Part shown: positions 16,200 through 23,678 of the stretch, one piece after another
Numbering within the stretch: position 1 is the first letter of the stretch
How the letters are laid out: every line of letters starts with the position of its first letter
Assembly (NCBI GenBank): GCA_965261775.1
Contig: OZ253477.1
Coordinates: 62,001 to 126,000 of the forward strand
Source: G965261775 sp965261775
GTDB lineage: Bacteria; Pseudomonadota; Gammaproteobacteria; Eutrophobiales; Eutrophobiaceae
Direction: 5' to 3'
DNA length: 64,000 nt
Made by a program: the position numbers and the translations under genes
The notes under the pieces: model-generated
Seen by the model: only the letters and a program-made list of their open reading frames with translations
Told to the model about the DNA's origin: nothing
Database searches by the model: none

Positions 16200-16497
16200 T
16201 GAAAGAGAATAACGTGGCTGAATTGGCGGGTCGAGAGTCGTTGACGGAGTTGCTGTGAACTTGGGGGCTAGACAGTTGATTGAGCAGGTCGTTGAAGCTG
16301 AGCTGAAGGAGTTTATGGGGCCGTTTTCGTGCTGGTTGTTGTCAGATGGGCGCGGTGGTGGGCAATGGAGACCATCCGGAGCGCTCTGTGCAGACTGGAA
16401 TTGGGCCGGTGGCAGTCAGGATTTCGAAGGTCAGCGCGAAGGACGGCGTCCGGTCGCGTGTCGCTTTGAATCGACCTTTGGCACGATACGCCATCGG
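16200..16497 (+). pseudogene. Decayed IS256-family transposase fragment (right copy)
   Basis: The N-terminus can be read from the ATG at 16200 as MKENNVAELAGRESLTELL, then a TGA replaces a codon, then LGARQLIEQVVEAELKEFMGP. A frame change follows, and NGDHPERSVQTGIGPVAVRISKV is readable near 16355-16425. This is the start of an IS256-type transposase, with all the catalytic part missing. It matches the left fragment at 5435-5745 closely and has the same orientation. Confidence 0.8.
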
Positions 16498-16719
16498 ACG
16501 AAGCGACCCAAGGATTGAATTTATCATATATCGGCTTATTATAGCCGGATGGTCAAGTTTATGAGTGCTCTCCCGGGCGGTGTCGTTCTTTGTGGGACGA
16601 GGTGTATGTCATGGCATCAGGTTGCTGGATTCTATTCTGGCGATCTGTTTTGTATGCCTAGCAAACAGGGCTTGCCCATGTACGTCGCGGCATATGTTCC
16701 TGGGGATATCTAATCAATC

Positions 16720-17064
16720 ATGAATATCTGGGGCTTGTTTAATTACTGGGCGGTTATTTTCCTGATGATGACCGGTTTGTATATCGTCATCGCTCACGAT
16801 AATTTAATCAAGAAGCTGGTCGGTATCAATATTTTCCAGTCGTCCATCTTTATCCTGTTTATTTCTATGGCTAAGGTGAACGACGGGACGGCGCCGATAC
16901 TAACGGAGACGGATAAACTCTATTCCAGCCCTCTGCCGCATGTTCTGATTTTGACCGCGATTGTAGTCGGTATTGCCACCACGGCCTTGGGGCTTGCGAT
17001 TATTATTCGTATCCATAAGTCCTTCGGCACTATCGAAGACAACGAGATACAACAGGAGCTTTAG
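16720..17064 (+). CDS. MnhC/NuoK-like antiporter subunit C
   Basis: A 114-residue protein with three membrane segments (WAVIFLMMTGLYIVIA, LVGINIFQSSIFILFIS, HVLILTAIVVGIATTALGLAIII). It matches the C subunit of Mrp/Mnh-type cation/proton antiporters, a homologue of NuoK. The Asp-rich loop and the PLPHVLILTAIVVG block are typical. It is the first gene of a five-gene plus-strand cluster whose members overlap or nearly touch. The upstream 220 bases hold only transposase debris and no B, E, F or G subunit. Confidence 0.85.
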   Translation: MNIWGLFNYWAVIFLMMTGLYIVIAHDNLIKKLVGINIFQSSIFILFISMAKVNDGTAPILTETDKLYSSPLPHVLILTAIVVGIATTALGLAIIIRIHKSFGTIEDNEIQQEL

Positions 17065-17066
17065 CG

Positions 17067-18548
17067 GTGTTGGGTGGTCATCTGCCTGTTTTGCAGGTTG
17101 TCCTGCCACTTGCAGCGGCGCCTGTATGTGTCATTGTACGGCATCACGGTTTGACGTGGATGCTGGCGACCTTAATCAGTGCCCTTGCGTTTGTTATTTC
17201 GTGTCTGTTATATGTGCAGCTTGGCGCGGAGAAGACGATTACCTATGCCATAGGTGGTTGGGCCGGGCCATGGGGAATTGAATATCATATCGATAAGCTG
17301 ACGGTTTATATGCTGTTGATCGTGAATGGTATCGGCATGTTGTTATTATCGGGGGGCAGAAGCAGCCTTGAAGACGAGATTGAAAAAGATCGGCTTTCTC
17401 TTTTTTATGCCGCTTTTCTGTTAAATCTGGCGGGTCTTTCAGGCATCATTACAACGGGTGATGCGTTTAATCTGTTCGTGTTTATCGAGATCGCTTCACT
17501 GTCTTCCTATGCGATGATCAGCGTTAGTCGTGACAGACGCAGTTCATACGCTGCTTTCCGATACCTCATACTGGGTACCATCGGGGCGAGTTTTATTCTG
17601 ATTGCGGTTGGTCTGCTTTACAGTGTTACCGGCACATTGAATATTGCCGATTTGTCTCGGCACTTACCGCTCGTGGAGCATAAGAATACCTTATTGACGG
17701 CGTTGATCTTTTTTACGGTCGGCATAGCGCTGAAGGCGGCGATGTTTCCCTTGCATGTCTGGTTGCCCGATACATATTCCTATGCGCCTTCAGTGGTGGC
17801 CACCTTTTTTGCCGGTACGACGACCAAAGTTTTTATTTATGTGCTGGTTCGATTTGTTTATTCCCTGTTCGGTTATCGGCTGAGTTTTGATTTGGTCGCC
17901 TTTCAGCATTTTTTGATGTTCATGGCCTGCGGGGGCATTCTGGTGGGTTCCTGGCTGGCTGTCAAACAGGACAATCTGAAACGTCTGCTGGCGTATTCAA
18001 GTATTGCTCAACTCGGCTATATTGCGCTCGGTATTTCTCTGGCTACCGAACTCGGATTGGCTGCTGGTTTAACGCATATTTTTAACCATGCCGTTATCAA
18101 GGTCGCGCTGTTTTTGTCGGTTGTCAGTATTGTCTATCGGATGCAGACAGTCTCACTTACGGAACTGGGCGGTCTCGCGAAAATTATGCCGTTCACGATG
18201 GCCTGTTTTTTACTGGCGGGGTTGAGCCTGATCGGTGTTCCACTGACGGCCGGTTTTATCAGCAAGTGGTATATGATTCAGGCTTCGCTGGCAGCGGGTT
18301 ATTGGCCGCTGGTGGTATTGATTGTATTTTCTTCGGTGCTGGCGGTTGTTTATATCTGGAAGGTTATTGAAGTGACCTATTTCAGCCCCGTCAATCCGAA
18401 ACTTGAAGAGCGGGCAGGCCAGGGGACACGACCTTATTTATTCTATACCAGCCTGTCCGTTTTTGTATTGGCCAATCTTTATTTCGGTATTGAAACCTCG
18501 TTTAATGCAGGGTTTTCCGGTGAGATTGCATCGTTTCTGATGGGTTGA
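17067..18548 (+). CDS. MnhD/NuoN-like proton antiporter subunit (first of three)
   Basis: A 493-residue polytopic protein of the complex I antiporter-like family. It begins with GTG two bases after the C subunit stop, with GGAG in front. The conserved TM5 Glu is in FVFIEIASLSSYAMIS, the TM7 Lys in GIALKAAMFPLHVWLPDTYSYAP, and the TM8 Lys in FFAGTTTKVFIYVL. LKRLLAYSSIAQLGYI and FNHAVIKVALFLSV are further family blocks. All three proton-path charges are kept, so this subunit should be able to move protons or cations. Confidence 0.9.
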   Translation: MLGGHLPVLQVVLPLAAAPVCVIVRHHGLTWMLATLISALAFVISCLLYVQLGAEKTITYAIGGWAGPWGIEYHIDKLTVYMLLIVNGIGMLLLSGGRSSLEDEIEKDRLSLFYAAFLLNLAGLSGIITTGDAFNLFVFIEIASLSSYAMISVSRDRRSSYAAFRYLILGTIGASFILIAVGLLYSVTGTLNIADLSRHLPLVEHKNTLLTALIFFTVGIALKAAMFPLHVWLPDTYSYAPSVVATFFAGTTTKVFIYVLVRFVYSLFGYRLSFDLVAFQHFLMFMACGGILVGSWLAVKQDNLKRLLAYSSIAQLGYIALGISLATELGLAAGLTHIFNHAVIKVALFLSVVSIVYRMQTVSLTELGGLAKIMPFTMACFLLAGLSLIGVPLTAGFISKWYMIQASLAAGYWPLVVLIVFSSVLAVVYIWKVIEVTYFSPVNPKLEERAGQGTRPYLFYTSLSVFVLANLYFGIETSFNAGFSGEIASFLMG

Positions 18549-18552
18549 CATC

Positions 18553-20022
18553 ATGCCTCTGGAATTATCTATCCTGCTTGCCGTGTGTCTGCCCTTGTTC
18601 GGCGGATTGCTGACGGGGCTTTTCGGCAAAAGCATTAATTTGCGCGAGACGGTAACGCTGGTAACGGCAACGGCTCTGGTGTTTGTCGTCTATTCACTGT
18701 TACCGCCGGTACTGGCGGGTGAACGACCGATGCTGTATTTGTTTGATATTCTGCCCGGCCTTGCCATTCAATTCGAGGTTGAACCATTGGGAATGTTGTT
18801 TGCCTGTATCGCCTCGTTGCTCTGGTTGATTAATTCGATCTATTCAATTGCCTATATGCGCGCCGGCAATGAAAAAAATCAGACCCGATTTTATATTTGT
18901 TTCACTGTCGCCATCGCCAGCACCATGGGCATTGCCTTTTCGGCAAATTTGCTGACTTTATTTATTTTTTATGAGGTGTTGACGTTATCGACTTATCCTC
19001 TGGTTACACATAAAGGCAGCGTTGATGCGGTGCGCGCCGGCAGGCGTTATCTCGGTGTGTTACTCGGCACGTCAATTTGCTTTTTTCTGCCAGCGATTGT
19101 TTTTACCCAGATGCTGACCGGGACGATGACATTTTCCCCTGGTGGCGTATTCCCCGAAGATATTGACGGTGCTTTGCTATTGGTATTGACCCTGTTGTTT
19201 GTTTACGGCGTGGGCAAGGCCGCCTTGTTTCCCGTGCATCAATGGTTACCGGCGGCAATGGTCGCGCCGACCCCGGTGAGTGCCTTATTGCACGCGGTCG
19301 CCGTGGTCAAGGCGGGGGTCTTTTGCATTGTAAAAATCGTGACCTATATATTGGGTCCCAAATTACTGGCGGCGGCGATGTCTGATATTAATCTCTTGCT
19401 TTATCTGTCGGGATTTACCATTGTCTTTGCCTCTCTGGTGGCGTTACGATCGGACAATCTGAAAAGGCGGCTGGCGTATTCGACCATCAGTCAACTGTCT
19501 TACGTTATTCTGGCGACGGCTTTGCTTGCGCCGATCTCGCTGATGGGGGCCGCTTTGCATATTCTGGTGCATGCGTTCGGCAAAATAACCTTGTTCTTTG
19601 CCGCTGGTGCCATTTATGTCGCAACGAAAAAAACGAATGTGAGCCAGTTGAACAACATCGGCAGGCGTATGCCGTTCACGATGACCGCCTTTGCCATTGG
19701 CAGTCTTTCAATGATTGGCGTACCGCCCACTGCCGGTTTTCTGAGCAAGTGGTATATTTTGCAGGGCGCTTTTGCCGTTCAATCGTGGTTTGCCATAATA
19801 GTGATTATCATCAGCACTGTACTGAATGCGGCGTATTTTTTGCCCATTGTTTATGCCGCTTTTTGGGGACGGCCGGATGACGGGGTGCAGGACGGGTATC
19901 GTGAAGCACCTTTGCCGATGGTTTTTGCCTTAAGTTTTACAGCGCTGATGACGGTATTATTGTTTTTGTTCCCGGGGCTCCCCCTGCAACTGTTGTCACA
20001 ATTGATTGAGGTTCTCCCGTGA
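18553..20022 (+). CDS. MnhD/NuoL-M-like proton antiporter subunit (second of three)
   Basis: A 489-residue polytopic antiporter-like subunit. Key residues are visible: Glu in TLFIFYEVLTLSTYPLV, Lys in GVGKAALFPVHQWLPAAM, and His and Lys in PVSALLHAVAVVKAGVF, which is closer to NuoL/NuoM than the first subunit. LKRRLAYSTISQLSYVIL is the typical TM10 region. Its last four bases overlap the next gene (GTGA), indicating coupling. Confidence 0.9.
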   Translation: MPLELSILLAVCLPLFGGLLTGLFGKSINLRETVTLVTATALVFVVYSLLPPVLAGERPMLYLFDILPGLAIQFEVEPLGMLFACIASLLWLINSIYSIAYMRAGNEKNQTRFYICFTVAIASTMGIAFSANLLTLFIFYEVLTLSTYPLVTHKGSVDAVRAGRRYLGVLLGTSICFFLPAIVFTQMLTGTMTFSPGGVFPEDIDGALLLVLTLLFVYGVGKAALFPVHQWLPAAMVAPTPVSALLHAVAVVKAGVFCIVKIVTYILGPKLLAAAMSDINLLLYLSGFTIVFASLVALRSDNLKRRLAYSTISQLSYVILATALLAPISLMGAALHILVHAFGKITLFFAAGAIYVATKKTNVSQLNNIGRRMPFTMTAFAIGSLSMIGVPPTAGFLSKWYILQGAFAVQSWFAIIVIIISTVLNAAYFLPIVYAAFWGRPDDGVQDGYREAPLPMVFALSFTALMTVLLFLFPGLPLQLLSQLIEVLP

Positions 20023-20261
20023 AGCAAAACTGGTTTTATCGTCAATCTTCCATAAGAAAGCTGTGGACGGGCGCGGTAATTGTACTGGCGTTGATCGTGT
20101 TACTAGAGTTATTTTTGACGAAACCGCATCTACATTTCAGTATTGAAGGCATTTTTGGTTTTTACGCCCTGTACGGTTTTTGGGCCTGTGTCGCCACCGT
20201 ATTGGTGGCAAAGTTGCTGGGTTTTTTCATGAAACGCAAGGATGACTATTATGACCGCTAG
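20019..20261 (+). CDS. 80-residue two-helix membrane protein of the antiporter cluster
   Basis: A small protein with two hydrophobic segments (TGAVIVLALIVLLELFL and FYALYGFWACVATVLVAKLLGFF) separated by a short KPHLHFSIEG loop, and a charged tail KRKDDYYDR. It overlaps the D-type gene before it by 4 bases and the one after it by 20, so it is very likely a subunit or assembly factor of the same complex. I recall similar short proteins in such clusters but have no name for it. Confidence 0.8.
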   Translation: MKQNWFYRQSSIRKLWTGAVIVLALIVLLELFLTKPHLHFSIEGIFGFYALYGFWACVATVLVAKLLGFFMKRKDDYYDR

Positions 20262-21933
20262 TGTCTTTCACCCGGGTTTATTGCTGATCCTGTCTGGACT
20301 TCTGGTCCTTTTTCTTTTTCCGGCGGCGGGGATCCGGAGAACGGTCTTTATCTTGTCCATCCCTTGCCTGGTTTTGTTTATCCTTTGGGGTATGCCACAG
20401 GGAGAAGGCTTTTATATTCAATATCTGGGTTATGAACTAACATTGATCCGGTTTGATCATTTGAGTCGTCTTTTTTGTACGGTGTTTGTCGTTACTGTGC
20501 TTGTTGGCAGTTTGTTCTGTTGCAAACAGGCGCGTTCGACCGAGCTGGCGGCTGCTTTTGTCTATGCAGGCAGTGCGGTATCGGTGGTATTGGCGGGAGA
20601 TTTCATCAGTCTGTTTGTCTTTTGGGAGTTGATGGCGCTGGCATCGACTGTTGTGATCTGGTCGGCAACAGGCGATGGCACCCGACAGTCCGGCTTACGT
20701 TATGTCTTCATTCATTTGCTGGGCGGCGTGATTTTAATGTGCGGTATCGCCGCTTATGTTAATGAAACTGGTTCCGTACTGTTCGGGCGAATGCAAGCCG
20801 ACAGTCTTGCAAGCTGGTTGATCTTGGCTGGTTTTTTACTGAATGCGGGCGCACCGCCATTGTCCGCCTGGTTGCCAGATGCCTATCCGGAGACCTCGTT
20901 TAGCGGAATGGTGTTTTTAAGCGCGTTTACGACCAAGACAGCTGTCTATGTCCTGTTACGTGGTTTCCCCGGGACTGAAATCCTGATCGCCTTCGGTGTG
21001 TTTATGATCTTCTACGGCATTATTTATGCGCTTCTGGAAAATGATATGCGCCGGATACTGGCCTATAGCATTATTAATCAGGTCGGATTCATGGTGTGTG
21101 GTATCGGTATCGGCACGGAGATGGCACTGAACGGAGTAGCGGCGCATGCCTTTACACATATTATTTACAAGGCATTATTGTTAATGTCGGCTGGTTCGGT
21201 GTTGTATATGACCGGAAAACGCAAATGTACCGATCTGGGTGGTCTGGTCCATTCCATGCCGTTTACCACCATTTGCGGTATTGTCGGGGCGCTGTCAATT
21301 TCTTCCTTCCCGTTAACATCCGGGTTTATCAGTAAATCCATGATTACCCAGGCTTCCGCCGATCAGCATCTGTTATGGGTATGGTTGTCTCTTCAGGCGG
21401 CATCGGCCGGTGTGTTTCTGCATGCCGGGATAAAATTTCCCTGGTTTGTCTTTTTTCAGAAGGACAGTGGTTTAAGGCCCGCCGAACCGCCGTTGAATAT
21501 GCGTCTGGGTATGCTGTGCTTCGCCTTTCTTTGCATACTGTTGGGTATTTTTCCGAATCTGCTCTATGGGATGCTGCCTTATCCGGTTGACTATGTCCCT
21601 TACACGGGAACCCATGTTCTGGCGCAATTGCAGTTGCTTCTGTTTTCCGGGCTGGCCTTTTTTGTCATGTTACCGCTGATGAAGAGAACATTGACAATCA
21701 GTCTGGATTTTGACTGGTTTTACAGAAAAGGGCTGCCCTGTTTAATGGAGTGGTTGTTTTTGCAATTACAGAAACTCAATGAAACAGCTCGTCTCTGTTA
21801 CCGTAATGTCATTGCATCGTGGCCGGGCAAGGAGTTCAAACCCGGAACGTCTCTGGCGATAAATATGTACGGTATTTTGATTATCTTCATCGCGGTGATG
21901 GTTTATTTATTCATGACAGAAGCCATGCGGTAA
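20242..21933 (+). CDS. MnhD/NuoN-like subunit (third, lacking the TM7 lysine)
   Basis: A 563-residue polytopic protein of the same family as the two upstream subunits. The TM5 Glu is kept (SLFVFWELMALASTVVIW) and so is the TM8 Lys (FLSAFTTKTAVYVLL). The TM7 position, Lys in the other two, is Asn here (GFLLNAGAPPLSAWLPDAY), so proton transfer through this subunit may be altered. The C-terminal 130 residues extend beyond the core with a further membrane helix. It starts at 20242 or at a second ATG at 20251, inside the end of the 80-residue gene. It closes the cluster. Confidence 0.88.
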   Translation: MTIMTASVFHPGLLLILSGLLVLFLFPAAGIRRTVFILSIPCLVLFILWGMPQGEGFYIQYLGYELTLIRFDHLSRLFCTVFVVTVLVGSLFCCKQARSTELAAAFVYAGSAVSVVLAGDFISLFVFWELMALASTVVIWSATGDGTRQSGLRYVFIHLLGGVILMCGIAAYVNETGSVLFGRMQADSLASWLILAGFLLNAGAPPLSAWLPDAYPETSFSGMVFLSAFTTKTAVYVLLRGFPGTEILIAFGVFMIFYGIIYALLENDMRRILAYSIINQVGFMVCGIGIGTEMALNGVAAHAFTHIIYKALLLMSAGSVLYMTGKRKCTDLGGLVHSMPFTTICGIVGALSISSFPLTSGFISKSMITQASADQHLLWVWLSLQAASAGVFLHAGIKFPWFVFFQKDSGLRPAEPPLNMRLGMLCFAFLCILLGIFPNLLYGMLPYPVDYVPYTGTHVLAQLQLLLFSGLAFFVMLPLMKRTLTISLDFDWFYRKGLPCLMEWLFLQLQKLNETARLCYRNVIASWPGKEFKPGTSLAINMYGILIIFIAVMVYLFMTEAMR

Positions 21934-22086
21934 TAATTAATTAAAGGTAGATTAATCTTTTGAAAATTACCTTTTTCAATAGAAGATAATTACACTCAAA
22001 GCTATTAGCCTTACTTCATTATAGCTTGTATATCCGCTCTAGATTAGAGTTTTCAGGGAAGACCAAGCGCCAAGGATGGCGCATCC

Positions 22087-23073
22087 TTAAGTGTAATTTT
22101 CCTGATTAAACCAGTCAATGGCTTCTTGTAACCCGTTGCTCCCGGGACGGGACTGGTAACCCAGTTCCCGTTTTGCCTTTTCACTTGAAAAGAACATCAT
22201 TTTTTCGGACATACGTATCCCGTCAACGGTCGCGCGCGGTTCTTTCCCGGTGATGGTGGCGATGCGTTCCATACACCATGCTACCGGGATAAGCGGTTTA
22301 TGCGGCAGCCGTATTGTTGGCGGTTTGATATTTTCCGCCGTGCAGATATAGGCAAGAATTGAGGCAAGCGTCATATTGTCGCCGCCAAGGATATAACGTT
22401 CGCCGATTTCTCCTTTTTCCATAGCCAGCAGGTGACCGGCGGCCACATCGTTAACATGGACGATATTCAGCCCTGTATCAACGTAAGCCGGCATCCGCCT
22501 GCGCATGGTGTCCAGTATGATTTTTCCAGTAGGGGTCGGTTTGATATCGCGCGGGCCAACCGGTGTTGAGGGATTAACAATAGTGACCGGACAGTTGTGT
22601 GTTTTAATGAGGTTCTGTACGGCCTGTTCCGCAAGGTATTTTGAGCGTTTGTAGTGTCCGATCATCTCCGCCAGTGAAGAGGGCGTTGTTTCATCGGCTG
22701 GTGCGCCGTCTTTCTGGAGACCCAGTGTGGCGACGCTGCTGGTATAAACGATTTTATTGACACCGGCTTCGGTTGCGGCTAGTACAAGGTTACGAGTGCC
22801 TGCCACATTGGTTTGATACATGTTTTCGTAATCAGGTGCCCACAAGCGATAATCCGCTGCGACATGAAATAATTTGTCGCAACCTTGCACTGCGTTTTTT
22901 AAGGAGGCCGTATCGCGTAGATCGCCTGTTATTATTTCGACATCCAGGTTTTTAAGATTGTGCCGGTCGGCGCCCGCACGTACCAGAGCTTTAACCTCAA
23001 TGCCCCGCTTAAGTAGTTTCAATAATACGGCGGAGCCGATAAAGCCGTTGGCGCCGGTGATCAATGTTTTCAT
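22087..23073 (-). CDS. hpnA: Hopanoid-associated sugar epimerase (HpnA)
   Basis: A 328-residue extended SDR with the NAD(P) site TGANGFIGSAVLLKLL at residues 7-22. Its catalytic Tyr-Lys is in YKRSKYLAEQAV, with YTSSVATLG before it and NPSTPVGPRDIKPTPTGKI after it. This is the dihydroflavonol-reductase-like protein found in hopanoid operons. It is the last gene of the operon and overlaps the CDP-alcohol transferase gene by four bases. Confidence 0.93.
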   Translation of the reverse strand: MKTLITGANGFIGSAVLLKLLKRGIEVKALVRAGADRHNLKNLDVEIITGDLRDTASLKNAVQGCDKLFHVAADYRLWAPDYENMYQTNVAGTRNLVLAATEAGVNKIVYTSSVATLGLQKDGAPADETTPSSLAEMIGHYKRSKYLAEQAVQNLIKTHNCPVTIVNPSTPVGPRDIKPTPTGKIILDTMRRRMPAYVDTGLNIVHVNDVAAGHLLAMEKGEIGERYILGGDNMTLASILAYICTAENIKPPTIRLPHKPLIPVAWCMERIATITGKEPRATVDGIRMSEKMMFFSSEKAKRELGYQSRPGSNGLQEAIDWFNQENYT

Positions 23074-23678
23074 ATAGGGGCTTTTTTGAGCGAGTGGTAA
23101 TCTTTTGCCACCAGCCAGCAGAAGATCGGCGTTCCGATTCCGGCAAGCAACAGAAAGTAGTAGTCAAACTGCAGAAAGGTAACGATCGGCATGATATACA
23201 GCACGTCCTCCATTTCTACGCCTTTTTTACGGGGTTGCCGTGTTTTTTCCCGGCCGATTTTTTTTTCGATTTCATTCCGCATATAAAAAATGGCGGCGAT
23301 CAATATACCGACTATCCCCCCGAGTATGCCGATATGGATGCCAAAGTGGTTTTGAACCAGTCCAATGCTGATACCGAGAAACAGAAAAATATTAACCAGT
23401 GCATCGGAAGCCAGATCATAATAATGTCCGACCATGCTGCTTTTGCCGGTTATTCTGGCTAGTTCCCCATCGGCGTGATCAAGAAGGTTGGAAACAATGA
23501 AAAAAAAGGCGCCGATGTTGCCGTAAAGATATTCGCCGGTGGATAAAAAACAGAATGCCAGAACGCCGCATAACAGGCGCAGGCTGGTCAGATAATTGGG
23601 CGTGATGAATGTGTGGCGGAGCGGATAGACCAGATGATAGGCCAGCCGCGCGTCCCAGGGTTTGTCGTCAATATTCAT
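23070..23678 (-). CDS. CDP-alcohol phosphatidyltransferase family protein
   Basis: A 202-residue membrane protein with the complete family signature, read here as DHADGELAR, then G eleven residues on, then the YYDLASD block (Dx2DGx2ARx8Gx3Dx3D). Hydrophobic segments surround the motif. Enzymes of this family join a CDP-activated alcohol to a second alcohol during phospholipid headgroup synthesis. It is wedged between hpnN and hpnA with four-base overlaps on both sides, so it should be made together with the hopanoid proteins. The substrate is unknown. Confidence 0.88.
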   Translation of the reverse strand: MNIDDKPWDARLAYHLVYPLRHTFITPNYLTSLRLLCGVLAFCFLSTGEYLYGNIGAFFFIVSNLLDHADGELARITGKSSMVGHYYDLASDALVNIFLFLGISIGLVQNHFGIHIGILGGIVGILIAAIFYMRNEIEKKIGREKTRQPRKKGVEMEDVLYIMPIVTFLQFDYYFLLLAGIGTPIFCWLVAKDYHSLKKAPI

